64,000 bases of DNA from Strongylocentrotus droebachiensis (GCA_035222895.1 JAVYIG010007188.1:41806-105805), one strand, 5' to 3'; shown: positions 36,680 to 50,125, numbered from the stretch's first letter. Translations and numbers: made by a program. Notes: generated by a model from the sequence alone, not told the origin.

Positions 36680-36974
36680 AGAGAAGGTTGAGTTCTGGGA
36701 AGAGGTGAAAAATAATTTGTGAGCGTTATCATTCTTATTATGCAAGTGTGGAAGAACATTAGATAAGACATGTTCCCTGAAAAGCATGGCTCTTCAAATA
36801 CCTTACATATTCTAAATATGTCATGTTACATCGTAAAAATTTCTTATCATTTTGATGATTCCAGAACCTTGCAATACACACAAATTCTTATATGCTAGAT
36901 GATCAACCTTTTCTGGTCGATTCCACACAGTTTCTCTCACAATGCAATCGCATGACCAGAACTCAACTTCATCT
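36680..36974 (-). mobile_element. Family J MITE (TTAA-flanked), 295 bp
   Basis: TTAA at 36676-36679 and 36975-36978. Starts AGAGAAGGTTGAGTTCTGGG. About 90 bp shorter than the copy at 20125, missing part of the interior including half of the central hairpin. Confidence 0.85.
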
Positions 36975-37685
36975 TTAAAGCACCCCGTATGGTCAGAGAA
37001 GCAAACCATGTGTTACCCAGCGGGAGAAAGACTCCAATCCGACTGAACCTTCTCATCCATGTTCAAGTCCAGCAAGAAATGGCGCCTAAAAACGTCACAG
37101 TTACAACCAATAACATGAACCACACGATAGTCCGGCAACAGCTTGGTCCCAAATAACAATAGCTTAACGCTCAAAATTAAAAATGAATTATGAAATAGAT
37201 TATCTCTTATCTTGACGTTGTTTCACTTTCATTCCAATTTACTTGTAATTCATTGCGGTGCAATATGTTGCAAAATATAATTACATAAGTTTTTTTTTTA
37301 TGGTGATATGTTTCTTTTCGGGGGAAAAAGGCTAAACATAGATCGTAAGAAAGATTGGTTATTGAAAATGCAGAGAAAATACCCACAATCAGAGCACGAG
37401 ATTGAATTGTATGAGTGTAGTGGGGATGAAAGGAGAGAGGGTGATGAAGTAAAGGGATTACAAATAACTAAATATCACGTAGAAATTGTATACTATCGCC
37501 ATGGAGATAATAACAGCCTTGTTTTAGTAGGACATATTCATTATTGTGAGTGGATATATTCAAAGTAATGTAGTAAGCTGATTTTCGTTGTAAAGGCAAC
37601 AAATTCGGTTGATTAATCTTCCTTTCAAGTTTCCAACAAGTTTCCCTCCGTCCAAACTAAGACGGAGGGAGACATACATACTGAC

Positions 37686-37719
<34 letters not shown>

Positions 37720-37890
37720 GAGAGATAGTGAGAGATATTGCGGGACAGAGAGAGGCAGAAGAGAGAGAAAGAAAGAGATAGAGAGACAGAAGAAGAACAA
37801 CAAGAAGGAAGGAGGATGAGAAGAAGGAGAAGGAAAAGAGGAGAGAGGAGGAAGAGGAGGAGGAGAAGAAGAAGAAGAAGAAGAAGATAG
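37686..37890 (+). repeat. (GA)n and (GAA)n purine tract
   Basis: About 200 bases of nearly uninterrupted purines. Confidence 0.95.
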
Positions 37891-38224
37891 AGTCATCCTG
37901 AAGTCCATCCAGACAGAAATCACCTCTTGAATCGAGGCAGGTAAGAGATTTAGTCGCGAAGGAAATATTTTCATCCTTGGATCAATGTGACCCATCTTGG
38001 CTCGATGCTCTCTCAAAGGAAACACTATATCATCGATCGTGCGTAGCTGCTAGTGTAGGGAATTAAGATGTCTGGAATAACAACGTATGATATTAAGATC
38101 AATCGGGTACAAATACACACCCCTGTGGTGTGATGCGAGAGTGTAAGGGCGTGTCCGGATGGAGGATCTATGGGGGTACAACGGAGTAATCATGATTGCA
38201 TTTTCAGAAAGGGGCGAGGAGTCT

Positions 38225-38452
38225 CGAATGCTCCCCTAATACCCCGTCTCTGCTGGGCTACCGATTTCGGTGCTCACAGCTCTCGGCATTCAAGGAATTA
38301 ATTCCTACTGGTACCCATTTTAACACCTGGGTGGAGAGTGGCAAATGTAGATTAATGTCTTGCCAAGGGACATTAGCGCCGCGGCGGGACTCGAACCGCG
38401 GACCATGTGATCCACAGTACGACGACATATCCACTAGAACACGGCACCTCAT
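38225..38452 (-). mobile_element. SINE-1 copy
   Basis: On the minus strand: A box GTTCTAGTGGATATG, B box GCGGTTCGAGTCCCGCCGCG, CTTGGCAAGACATTAATC, CCACCCAGGTG and GCCGAGAGC. The 3' end is cut before the ATT tail. The RFESRRG-like peptide on this strand is the B box translated. Confidence 0.85.
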
Positions 38453-38794
38453 AATTTGGAGGGGGAGAGGGTTGTAGCGTCTAGACCCTTCTTTACCCCA
38501 GGGGTGTAGCCAGATAAGGTATCGGGGTGCAAATCTGGTAGCTATGAACTGTATATTGAGACACTAGGATGATGTAAGACAGATGGAGGTTGAGGTCGGA
38601 CGTTATTAACTCCGCATCTCCCAAGCTCACAATTATAATCTATACAGGTGTTAATAAGAGGGTTGTAATAGAGCTGATCAAGACCAGAAATAAGTTATTT
38701 TTCATAGCTTTTGTGTTGCTGTCAACTGGTGCATATTGATCTGTGCACACGTGTGGCAAACGAACGATTGTGCAGACAAATAAAGTACTTTGGT

Positions 38795-38833
38795 GTAAGA
38801 TATTTTTCACCTTTCCCCGAACTCAACCTTCCC
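38795..38833 (+). mobile_element. Family J MITE, right-end fragment
   Basis: TATTTTTCACCTTTCCCCGA and ACTCAACCTTCCCT followed by TTAA 38834-38837; the rest of the element is gone. Confidence 0.6.
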
Positions 38834-39304
38834 TTTAAAAGAATCAGGAATTCATGGATTAATTTCAGAGATTTAAGACGAACTGTGATGAACTAATCAC
38901 TTAGTGAGGTGAATTTGATTTACGACATGATGCTGCTGTTCAGGTTTGAGCCTTGTTACGATGCCTGTCGGCCTACGATGGGCCACAGCTGGACGATTTG
39001 TGACCCATGTCATGGAAGTTTACGACTATCACATGGCGCTGCTTCATTCATCTTATCTATATGACTAATACAAAGTGATAACATTTTCCTACTCTGAATA
39101 AATACATTTCTAGATGTCAGATTGCCCCCCTAAAGGTTATAAAGCTCCATGTGAAACTGACCGCTACCAATATAAACATCTGGAATAAATTCAAGTTGAC
39201 CCGTCGTATGGTGGACTTCATTATTGGTTACTTCTTTAATATTGCGCTACTTCGGCATCTGCAGAAGATTTCAAAATCGACCCTGCCATACAATGGGACA
39301 AAAA

Positions 39305-39458
39305 CCGGGGCCCCATTTCACAAAACTTGTCATCAGTGATAAATGACAGTTTTTGTTATAAGCTAGTGAAATCCTTGCTCCTGATTGGCTATCAGCAGAT
39401 TTTTCACTGATTTTTGTCATTTGTCATTGGAAAAAGGCTTTGTGAAACTGATCCCTGG
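39305..39458. mobile_element. Family A MITE (hAT-like), copy 3
   Basis: Ends CCGGGGCCCCATTTCACAAA and TTTGTGAAACTGATCCCTGG; interior as in copy 1. Confidence 0.8.
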
Positions 39459-39469
39459 TGTTATGCTTA

Positions 39470-39591
39470 AAAATGATGAAAAAATATCTGATTATAAGTC
39501 AGTCTATAAACCTTACAAAACATCCTCGTTTCGCTAAGTATTTTGTGTTGCTCTACAAAGCGGGCTCTTAGAGTTATTGTCTTCCACAACT
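39470..39591 (+). repeat. Direct repeat flanking a family D element, left copy
   Basis: AAAATGATGAAAAAATATCT.. through GGGCTCTTAGAGTTATTGTC; matched by 39974-40098 with scattered substitutions. Confidence 0.85.
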
Positions 39592-39592
39592 C

Positions 39593-39973
39593 ATTTGAAG
39601 GCATCGTTTAAAAATGTTTCCAGTTTTAAAAATCTGAGATGCATGGCCCTATGTGTTATCAGTGCCTGTGATATGATGTAATGTTGAAGCCCTTAAACAA
39701 CCTATGCTTCAAAATGATCATGAAGTGACTCAAAAAAAGTAAAAATCTTTGAGTGACAGGTTTTACGGTACTCATTTTCCCGGTAGACTGTAGTGTTATA
39801 ACGGTTTTTGAAATTTCGAATTCCAATCATAAATATCTTGATAATCAGACAGGCGATCGGCTTGTAAAAACCATGAGATTCCTGACTGACCTACAGGTTA
39901 ATAATTATGATTGCAGCGTAAGCTAAATCCAGGATTTTATTTAGAATCCGAGGCAATGATACCCAATCCCTTC
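39593..39973 (-). mobile_element. Family D MITE, full length
   Basis: Reverse orientation: GAAGGCATCGTTTAAAAATG at the left and ACCCAATCCCTTC at the right; GGGCTTCAACATTAC-like and ACTTCATGATCATTTTGAAG inside. Confidence 0.8.
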
Positions 39974-40098
39974 AAAAATGATGAAGAAATATCTGATTGC
40001 AAGTCAGTCCATATACCTTACAATACATCCTCCTTTCGAAAAGTATTTTGTGTTCCTCTACAAAGCAGGCTCTTAGAGTTCTTGTCCTCCATAACTCT
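39974..40098 (+). repeat. Direct repeat flanking a family D element, right copy
   Basis: AAAATGATGAAGAAATATCT.. through AGGCTCTTAGAGTTCTTGTC, same order and orientation as the left copy. Confidence 0.85.
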
Positions 40099-40099
40099 T

Positions 40100-41440
40100 C
40101 ACAGAATTTGTTTCTCTCTTCATTTACGAGCCCCATTCTACACTAATATAAATTCTTTATCCAAACTGCAGACCTCTAACTATCCTTTCCACTACGAATA
40201 ATAACTCTGAATTTGAATTCAGAATATTTCTCATCCTATCATCTATGTCCTCTATCAATAAACTTCGTATATGATTTAAGGACACCGTAAAATGGGTTTA
40301 TTTCAGGGCGCCATTTTACGACTGTATTTTCAAGGAAGGTTCTACCAGGGGAAAACAGATGTCATTGGTTCATCTTTATAGTACTGACCGGATACTAACA
40401 TCTAGTTTACGGTCAAGATGTTTTTCTTAAGCATACCGCGCATTATACGATCTGACTACGTTCATATGTTGGGATAATTTGCAATATCATTTGATGTGAA
40501 CATTCAAACTTGTAAAATGTCACTAATCGAGGATCTGAATAGAAATATGATAAATAAAATCAAAATGTCAAGGTATTCCAAGCTTCCTAGGGGACGGAAA
40601 AGCAAAATCAGCTCAGAATCGTAGTGACTTCAGGCTGGTAGTGCGATTGCCTACGATTTGAAGCCGATTCGGATTATATTTTGATTAGAAGACATGATTG
40701 CATTAAACATTCCGGTAGATAGTGTCCATCACATTATTAATATCATTACAAAGGTAGATGACGTTTGTTTAGATCTCCATATCTAATATAATTGATATTT
40801 CTTCGAAAATCAGATCGCAGGATGATCGTGAGGTGAGCGCTGGGCATAACAGAAATCGTCTTATCACCCAGATGGCATACCAACGATATGGGAAAAATAA
40901 AACTGGAAGATATGCTGACATTTTTAGGGGTAAACTAAAACAATGTTTTAATAAGAAAGATGAAGAGACGAGGGATAGATAGACGGATGAAGAAAGGAGA
41001 GAGGGAGAAACAACAGTGTAGGCACAAAGATGACAAGTTCACGTTCAAGTTTGAAGGACTAAACAAGAAAACAAAACTGATTGTTCATTGTCCATAATGG
41101 CATAGTCCTTGGTGGTTGATATATTTTTTCTCGGGGTGGAGTCATTTGTTTTGATTTACACTGCAGTTCATTGATAATGATCTCCTTAGTATTTTACTTT
41201 CAGTTTACTATGAGACACACTTTCGGGTAAGGGGTCAGATTGTTTATGTGATTGTATGCTAATTATTTGTTCACGTTGTGTGGGTGCTCACGAAGTTATG
41301 CATTCTCAAGGCGTCTCCTATCTCTTAATCACCGACTCTCATTAACCGACTTCTATAACAACAAAAGGTATGAAAGGAACTAAGCGATAAAAAAAAAGTC
41401 CATCCGTGGTAACGCGACAAGAAAACGTACGCATGGGACT
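40100..41440. other. Intronic stretch without a recognised element
   Basis: Nothing recognised beyond a short GAATTTGAATTC palindrome near 40208. Confidence 0.5.
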
Positions 41441-41448
41441 GGCTATGC

Positions 41449-41839
41449 TTCAAAGGCATCGTTTAACAATGTTAAATCCGAGATGCATGGCCCTACGTTT
41501 TATCAGTGTCTTTGATATGGTGTAATATTGAAGTCCTAAAATTTTGCGCTTCGAAATGATCATGAAGTGTCTCAAAAAAGGAAAAACCTTTGAGTGACCG
41601 GTTTTACCATACTCGTTTTCCCCAATAGACTGTAATGTAATGAAAGCCGTTAGGACAACGCAAAATTTTATTTCGATTTCCAATCATAAATATCTTGATA
41701 ATCAGACAGGCGATCGGCTTGTAAAAGCCACGGGGTTCCTGACTGACCTAAAGGTTTATAATTATCATTGCAGCATCAGCTAAATCAGCTAAATCCAGGA
41801 TTTTGTTTCAGAATTTGAGACAAAGTTACTCAATCCCTG
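41449..41839 (-). mobile_element. Family D MITE, full length
   Basis: Reverse orientation: AAAGGCATCGTTTAACAATG at the left and TACTCAATCCCTG at the right. Contains ATGCATGGCCCTACG and TGATCATGAAGTG. Confidence 0.8.
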
Positions 41840-42308
41840 TAAGTGCTACGAACCTTATCGCATTGATCAGATGAAAAGCATATTGGAGAGGTGATTTAAT
41901 TCATGACATGTTTATCTCACCTGCCAACCTCTCGACGTATAATACTATCTCCTCTAGAATACCATACCAAAGGTGCACAACAATTGAGGTTGTTATCAAT
42001 ATTTGATTTGCCACAGAAAAAGTGTTGAATATTAAATGATAACAATTATACAAAATGTGAGCAATGTCTATCTCAACATGCATTTTAATGTCGGAGAATT
42101 TAAAGAAACATCACATATCCTACTAAAGTAGCAACATGGGATCTAGAAATGCTCTTATATTTAAATACATTTCGAAACGGCTCGAAAGGGGTCTCGTAAT
42201 TTGACGCACACATACTAGGCCTAATCATAGGCCAAGTTTCTAAATCTGTGTGTGGAATCAGAATTACAAATTTCTCTATACACAGCGAGAGAAAGAACTA
42301 AGAAATAA

Positions 42309-42333
42309 CATGGGGAAAGGAGAGAGGGAGAGG

Positions 42334-42365
<32 letters not shown>

Positions 42366-42366
42366 T
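42309..42366 (+). repeat. (GA)n tract ending in a G run
   Basis: GA repeats followed by eleven G. Confidence 0.9.
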
Positions 42367-43701
42367 ACGAGAGAAACAGGACCATCTAAAATCTCTGGTG
42401 GAAACCATTAAGGAGAACCATCTTCAAAACTCCTGTCATCTGCATTCACCCTTCCACGCATGCTGTTACCATCATCCCAAGTTATTGACGATGTCCATAT
42501 CTTCGTTAGATTACAGACCATATTCCATCATAATCATCCAACGTATGGAAGATTCGTTTTTAATGGATCCCACACTATCCTGTCATATTGACAGGCTGAC
42601 CAAGGAGTTAGTAACCCCTTGACCCCTTTTCCTGACAAGCTTTCCACATTTTGTGGTTTGTCTAAGACTCTAAGTAACTGCTGATTCAGGGCTATTAAAA
42701 GTATACCCGATTCAAAAATGCATGAAAAAAGGGCAATCATTTTTTTTTTGTGTGCACACATTATGTGTACATTTTTTTTAAAAGACTGCACTGCGTTTTA
42801 AAAGGTATCTTTAAATTGGCAACACGTTGTTTTTTTTATCAAAATTTGCAATTTTCTAAAATTATACAGAATTGCTACCCTCGTATCCAGTTTTCAGAGA
42901 CATTACATTTTTACATTTGCAATGTATCATTAATAGAATGCAATATCTCTTTAAAAGAAATATATTACTATCGATTTGAAAAAAAAACACGTGATCGATT
43001 TAGCCCTACAAAATCCCTGTCCTGAAAGAATAACATACAGATTGGAAAGTAAAGTGCCACAAAACTTGCAAGAAAAGTAACAACATACTCGTTCGATAAT
43101 AAAATCATTGTTTACTCATATTACATTCATTTGTTAATGGAAATTTTGCAACTTTATACACAACTCAACCGTGTTAGCAGAAAACAAATTAAAATTCGTA
43201 AGCATGTTGCGTTCGTACTGATTAAGTTACTTGTGGGGCTACCTTGAAACCTATTCAATTTCTTCCCAGAGTATGTTATCGTTTTGTTTTCAGAGTTAGG
43301 GATCTACAGTGCTTTAGTTACAAAATGTATCAAGTTTGGAGGTAAAGAGAACCAGCATGATGCTGGTTTTTACCTCCTTCATTCGCAAACCGAGCAAGCA
43401 ATTTTACATGCACGACATGTGAAAACGTGAAGAAAGAGAACATTATAACATCTCTTTCACACTTTCTGAATCTGAGCAAACTGCCCTTATACCAAATTAC
43501 ACAATTTAACATTCGTCATGACCGCTTTTGCGTTGAAGTACATGACATGATTTGACACAGGAAGAGAGTGCACTTCCGGAGGTCGATGACTTCCATGAAC
43601 CTTACGATGAAGATCTAGAAACTCTATGATCTCACAACGTATACACCATGTGGTGGGTGGATCATATCATTAACCTAGTTCATGCAGAATGAAGTAGAAA
43701 A

Positions 43702-43853
43702 CAGGGACCCATTTCACAAAACTTGTCATCAGCGACAAATGACAGTTTGTGTTATAAGCTACTGAAATCCTTGCTTCTGATTGGTCATCAGCAGATTTGT
43801 CACTGACTTTTGTCATTTGTCATTGAAAAAAGGCTTTGTGAAACGCTCCCCAG
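43702..43853. mobile_element. Family A MITE (hAT-like), copy 4
   Basis: 152 bp, ends CAGGGACCCATTTCACAAA and TTTGTGAAACGCTCCCCAG. Confidence 0.85.
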
Positions 43854-43859
43854 ATTTTG

Positions 43860-46660
43860 GTATGGACTGGTTATGGGTCGGGTAGAGATTAGTTTGCAGG
43901 CCTGCACAAACCCGTGCCAATTCTCTGTGCGTAACAGTGTCTGCACTATGAGACTAGGCTGACATCATACTGCATAGGCTCTGTACATTCGCTGCTCTGG
44001 ACACAGCCAGAGACTGCCAGAGCTAGGCTCTGCTCAAGGCTTTAGGCATTTTGGTAACGTGTCAAATTAGAGTCTGTCCCTGCATACTAGGAAGAGATCT
44101 AGGGCGGGTGTCGGTGAGGGGGGGGGGGAGGGGTATTCGTGTCTTGACCTGACCACGATGACGCACCTGTAGATACAATCCCTGTCAAGATAGCTCTCTC
44201 ACAACAAGATGACCATTAATACGATTACGATGGACATCTGAAATTAGGTTACAGGTCATGTGACTACATCTACTTCTGATTTCGTTTTAATATGGATGAG
44301 GATAAGCCTTATTTTGATCGGAATAGGGACCTTACTTTCATGTATTCTTAAAGTAAAGCCTATAGGCTGTAGTTATGCATAGAAATTTCAATCCCGTATG
44401 CATGGCTTACGGCTCTTCAAAATTCTATAGGGGTAATGGTTGGGGAGGCCTGGCAGATGCATCACTACTGTTAAGAATAATCTAAGTGACGGAATAATAA
44501 AACAAATACCAACTAAAGATATATGAAATGGGACGTAGAGTAGCAATTTCGAATATATATACATATGTTTGGTGAAATGTTGTATGTACTATCTCTGTCG
44601 GAAGAATAAAGAGTTTCATTTTATGTTTTCAGTGACAACATGTCAAGCTCAATGAACACAAGCTTGCGGAGGCTACTCGGGGTATGTCACTCCAAGGTCA
44701 CGCAAAAGCCATTCCTTTATTCAGTGAAATGCATTTGAAACTTCTCTGAAATGCATCTGTTCGCCAGATATTTCGTGAAAACAACCCTTCTTCGTATTTT
44801 TGGAGCTCGAAAAGCACATGACGTTGCGTGACGACTATCTTGGTTCAAAATTTTGTTACATAACATATCTCTTTGACACCACGACTAATCCTGAAGAATA
44901 ACTGCTCTAGAATATTGAAGATCAGGGAAGGAGGGAGAAAGGGAGGGAGATAGAGAAGGAAAGAAAGAGAGAGAGAGAGAGTGCATACAAGAGAGATTGC
45001 GAGAAGGGTGTAAATTCGAAACAAATATTTTAAGCTTTCCCACTTTATCCCATGACAACCTATTTTGCATTGGGAATCATAAACAAAATGATGATGATGA
45101 TTCACAGCATTTGTATGGCGCCATATATCTGTTTCAAAAAACATTCAAAGGCGCGAGCTCCTCCAATAAAGTAAGCATTTAAATGTCTGAAGGAATATGT
45201 GAGTTTTGAGTGGAGCTTTGAAGTTGTCCAGGTTGTCAATTTCGCGAATAGATGATGGGAGGTAATTCTACAGGCGAGAAGCAATAGAGGAAAATCGTCT
45301 CATCATGATTATTATGCCATGATTGACAGACAGGCACATATATGTCGACTTTAATCTCGTTTCAGAGACAACATAAAATCCCTCTTGCAATGAGAAGACC
45401 GGTTGATCGGTGACATTCAAGATTCAACTTTCCATAATGACAATACACAGTCCCTTCACCCCCAAGAATGGGGTCTGTAACTCAATAGACGACAATCTTT
45501 ATGCACATCGCCATTAGGAATTACTGTTCGGTATCCGATATGATGATATCAAGTCAGAGTATGTAAAGGTACAACCAACTCAGGCTCGGAACAACTTTGG
45601 GTTATCCTACGACGTAGCCATGTACCCATGTGTAAAACAAAATGCGGCAAGGTGTTTAATGCCTGATTAGTACAGCATTTGACAGTTTACGGTGAATTAT
45701 TGATCGAACTTCCACTCACATTAGTGAAGCTAATGCAGAAATATAGCTTTGTAACTTGCGCTCTTTATCGCCATATTCGAACAGATCTATGAAGTACAGA
45801 TAACCCCATCAACGCACGTTACTGTGGCTAATTGCAGAGACACATTCGAATACAACATTGGTTAGAAGCTAATGTTCTCTATGATTTTCTTGATGGGGTA
45901 TTGAGTCGTTTTGTCATGTTTATACGCCATCGATGATGATAATATGTGGGGAAGCAGCTCATCCTTGAAACGATACACAGGCATAGCTTGTGCGTCCATT
46001 GTACTTTTTGATCGGTCATCTTCCTTACAAGAAGACGTCATATCATCTCCTATTACCCTTTGTATTATCGATTCCATCGATGTTAAAACCATTTCAGTCG
46101 TAAAGCATGTCGGTTGTATCTTTCCTGTACAATGGAAACGCACCCGTTCACAGCACAGTGACGGGTTCGTGCAATGGGTATGCACCTTAAAGACGCGTTC
46201 AGAAATGACGCGGTCAACCGCCTCAAAAACACCCCGTGATTTGTTAACCTCTCTACACATTTAAACAAAATACCACTATTGAATACTTTTGTTTGGAAAT
46301 TCGGAAGGACTATCTAAAAGAGGTTTGTCACCTTTTCCATTTCTTCTCCTTTTTGTAGCACCAGCAGAAATAACTCATTAAATAGGGTTTGAACCCTTGA
46401 AATGTCCCCTTTTCAAATTAAAGTTTAAAGTGTAAAGCACCCCGGTTTAGTTGCCTTCACCATGTTCAGGTTCGTTATGTCTCGTCATATCCCTATCCTC
46501 CAAATTGCCTCCAGCCATTCGAACCGCCTTCTCAACTCCCTCCAGCTTATGAAAAGTACAACACCATGACTTTCTTATACTATACCCCATCAAGGAGACG
46601 ATCTACTTTCCCTTCTCATCTTTCTATTAGAATCTCTTCATATTTAGATGGGAATTTCTC
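43860..46660. other. Intronic stretch, one GA tract, otherwise unrecognised
   Basis: A (GA)n tract at 44929-44995. The segment 45862-46264 is open in several frames on both strands (up to 132 codons) but resembles no known protein. Confidence 0.45.
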
Positions 46661-46674
46661 CCCTCCCTCCTTAA

Positions 46675-46863
46675 AGCCCCACTGCACTAATTATAGCTAC
46701 TTGCGCCCTCTATATAGCAACAATGCCTATTAAGTGGTGACCGTTTGTCCCCATAGTCCCCTTTTTATTATGTTAATTGAGAGCTGATTTGACGAGATAA
46801 CCACCTGTCAGTGACCGTGCAGGGAGGTCTCATCCATCATGGCCAAACTAGTGCAGATAGCGT
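46675..46863 (-). mobile_element. Family C MITE (TTAA-flanked)
   Basis: 189 bp between TTAA 46671-46674 and 46864-46867. AGCCCCACTGCACTA opposes TAGTGCAGATAGCGT as imperfect terminal inverted repeats. Confidence 0.8.
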
Positions 46864-47069
46864 TTAAAGACCTTATCCGATGAAAAAACGACTTGATATA
46901 AATCAAAAACTGAATGAATGTAGAATACAGCTATAACGGAATACAAAGTATTTACCCTTTCATTATTGCACAGAAGCAAATTTCCCGCATCCATCCAAAT
47001 TACGGGTCAACAGAGGTCAAATTTGCCGGAGTTACAGTGACGACATAACATGTGGACCCGACGAAGGAC

Positions 47070-47224
47070 CTGGGGCCCGTTTCATAAAACTTGTTATCTA
47101 TAACAACTGCTAAATTTCTATGACAAATTTTGCTCTCAGCCAATCAGATGCCATGATTTCAGTAGCTTATAACAGTAGCTTGTAACTTGTTATTGATATC
47201 AAGTTTTTATGAAACAGGGCCCAG
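47070..47224. mobile_element. Family A variant MITE, copy 5
   Basis: 155 bp, ends CTGGGGCCCGTTTCATAAAA and TTTTTATGAAACAGGGCCCAG; the interior uses TTGTTATCTATAACAA in place of the TGTCACTGA words of copies 1-4. Confidence 0.8.
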
Positions 47225-48173
47225 ATCGTTTCACCTTTATAGCTGAGGCGATGAGCCGTGCTTCATTAATGGAAAGTCATTGTGAATATGCGTACTCCAC
47301 ATAAGATGATGTCATCAAGTCGATAGCAAGATTTTAAGTCGACAAGGTCTTTAACGATGACAAGCACAACTACGGTGCATGTCTATTAATCCGCAATACT
47401 CCTATGATGCAAGCCAGCCAACAAATCTACCAACTATAAAGAAACTGGCAAAGTATCGCGCAGAAGTTGAACAATACTTGCAATTATTGATACTTTGCTA
47501 TTAAGATCTATCAAGGCTGAAGAACAAAGAGTCACAATCATACGGATCAGTGTTCAGCTACACGCAGATCAAAGTATCATACCTTAATGCAATCATAATC
47601 GAATACAGCTTTACTAAAATATCTGGGATTAGAATACTATTAATGAAGACAAAACACAAAGCCGTGGTTATCCTGTACAACTAATATCAAGGCACTTCTC
47701 CAGCATGGCATTATTCAATTGAAAATGAGACAACATTCTTGTTTTGCTTGTCAGAAATCTTTCGTTGCGTCTGACTTTAAAGAACCCTGCATCTTCATCT
47801 ACCTATAACGTTTCTTGGCAATATCCCAACCCTACATGATAACGACTTCTTTTCTGCAACGTTTCTATCTCCTTTTAACGAAGCTTTTTAAAGCATGGCA
47901 TATCTCGTCTTACAATACAACTCCTTTTTCTTACGTCATGCCTAATCTTCATCAATTCTCTCTACGACTGTCAGTTTCAGCCGATCCATCTAGCCGCGTT
48001 ACCAGACTCTCTTTTTATGTCTTTTATATCTTTCCCTTTCTCTTTAATTTCAATTTCCCTCTCTGTTAAATCGAAAACACTGTAGATCAAGCGCCATGAG
48101 CGCCCATCAGAGGCGGATACTGACGATATACGAGCCAGCATCATCATCTGCTTTATCATCATCATCATCCTTC

Positions 48174-48307
48174 TCTCTCCCTATCTATGTGACTCTCTTG
48201 CTCTCTCTCGCTCTCTCTCTCTATGTCTCATTTTCTTGCTGTGTCTGTCTCTAATTATCTCCCTCCTTCTGTTTCACTCTCTGTTTCTGTATCTCTTACT
48301 CTCTTTC

Positions 48308-48347
<40 letters not shown>

Positions 48348-48430
48348 CCATTATCTCTCTCAATCTCTCTGCCTATCCCCCTCTCTCTCTCTCTCTTTTT
48401 CTAGTCCTCTCCCCTCCTTTCTCTCTTTAT
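48174..48430 (+). repeat. (CT)n pyrimidine tract
   Basis: CT repeat with many single-base interruptions. Confidence 0.95.
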
Positions 48431-48659
48431 ACCCGGGTCTTTAACCAAGCAATGGTCCTGAAAAAGTGTAGAGCACCTTTAACGATTTCTCCTTCGTCTC
48501 ATCTCCTTTTACGATCCCTGATTCGACAGGCGTGTCCAAGTGCCCATCGAACATGGCCCTTATACGGCCAGGAGGGAAGCCGGCTTGTAACCTCATAACA
48601 GATCAATAGTTGGAAAGCTCCTCGTCGACCGAACCGTATCGTATTAATCCCACCGACAT

Positions 48660-48925
48660 CCAGACTATTACTAGATGGAGTCACACAACCTCTACGCCCT
48701 CCATCTTTGAAATCAAAAGTTCATTCTTATTTTCTTCGAAGTTAACGCGAATGCTTGATTTACAGTGCATTTCAGAAGGTTCGCATAAAATTTGATGTAT
48801 ACACAGTATCCAGACCATAAGATGGATTCACCTAACCTCTACGACCGCCATCTTTTAAATCAAAATTTCGTGATTTACAGTGCATTCTGCAAGGTTCGCA
48901 TTTGGAAAGTTTGACGTATACACAA
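48660..48925 (+). repeat. Two-copy tandem repeat
   Basis: AACCTCTACG..CCATCTTT at about 48688 and 48834, GATTTACAGTGCATT at 48757 and 48872, GTATACACA at about 48797 and 48917; the second unit has an internal deletion. Confidence 0.75.
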
Positions 48926-49061
48926 ATTAAACGTCGGGATATTTGTTTTTCCTACCGCTTTTTTGAAATAGTTGTGATTACAATACGATTTATTCTTTAT
49001 AGAAAAAGTTTATATCTTCTCAGAAATATATCGATCAATCTTAAAGAGTCACATAGATTGA

Positions 49062-49088
49062 TCTATTTATTTATTTATTTATTTATTT
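49062..49088 (+). repeat. (TTTA)n microsatellite
   Basis: About six tandem units. Confidence 0.95.
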
Positions 49089-49844
49089 CTAATCTTTTGA
49101 CAGGGTAGCCCATTCACCAACAAGTAGTGGTCTTCCATGGGGCCCTGAATGAATATATTTACATAGTTTATAACATTTATACAGAACAGTTACAAAAATA
49201 ATACTCGTTTGCAAAATAAACATATATCATTAACCTAGTAAACAGAAAAGACATAAACATTTAATATCTAATAATGGTAAACCATATTATCGAAATCCTA
49301 TCTTGACAAGAGGTATACGAAGTATTGAGTTATTAAGATATAGCGAGTGAAATAAATCCCGTTTAATCGGATAGTTCAAGGAAAAGCTATAATTTCAAGG
49401 AACATTCATTTTCTAAAATATTTCACAAATTGATTTTCCAAATCCGCATATCAATTGACAATTATTATGTGACTCTAGTTTTATTTCTTTAAAGCAGCTC
49501 CTTTATTGTTTACTGTCTTTATAATGAGCTTGGTTAACGTGCATCAAAACGTAAGTCCACGAAGGACGGGAAAGTGGGCCACCGCTAATAATATCGAGAT
49601 TGATGCGGCCAGTATATATATATTCTACTCTAAAATATATCGGTCGGTATGCTTTGAAAGGCTTTGGTTGAAGCTGGACTAGAGAGAAAAACAATGTCTT
49701 TATTAATCATCTTTCAAGGGTACGGTCGCTACACCGGGGTCCTTGTCAATAATCATTTTCCATCAATTACTCATCTCGTTTCTTAATCTCTATCTGTCGC
49801 TGTGCCTCACTCTCCGTTTGTCTTTCTAATACCAATCCCTCCAT

Positions 49845-50125
49845 ATACCCCCTCTCTCTCTCTCCTCTCTGTCTCTCCCTTCCTCAACCCCCATTCGGTC
49901 TCACTCCATGTCGCACTCTCTCTGTCTCTTTCTCTTTCTCTCTATGAGTCTCTGTCTCTTCCTCCCTCGACTCTCTCTCTCTCTCCCTCCACATCTCTTT
50001 TTATCTCTCTGTCTGTCTATCCGTCTCTCCCTTCCTCAATTCTCATTCAATGTCGCTCCATGTCACTCTCTCTGTCTCTGTCTCTTCCTCTCTCGTCTCT
50101 CTCTCTCTCTCTCACTCCCACATCT
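49845..50125 (+). repeat. (CT)n pyrimidine tract
   Basis: Interrupted CT repeat. It contains a 110-base direct duplication around CCCTTCCTCAA..CATGTC(A/G)C(A/T)CTCTCTCTGTC (49877 and 50031). Confidence 0.9.

Noticed and set aside
38258-38477. Open frames containing RFESRRG or RRDSNRG
   Set aside because: Typical translations of the SINE B box on either strand.
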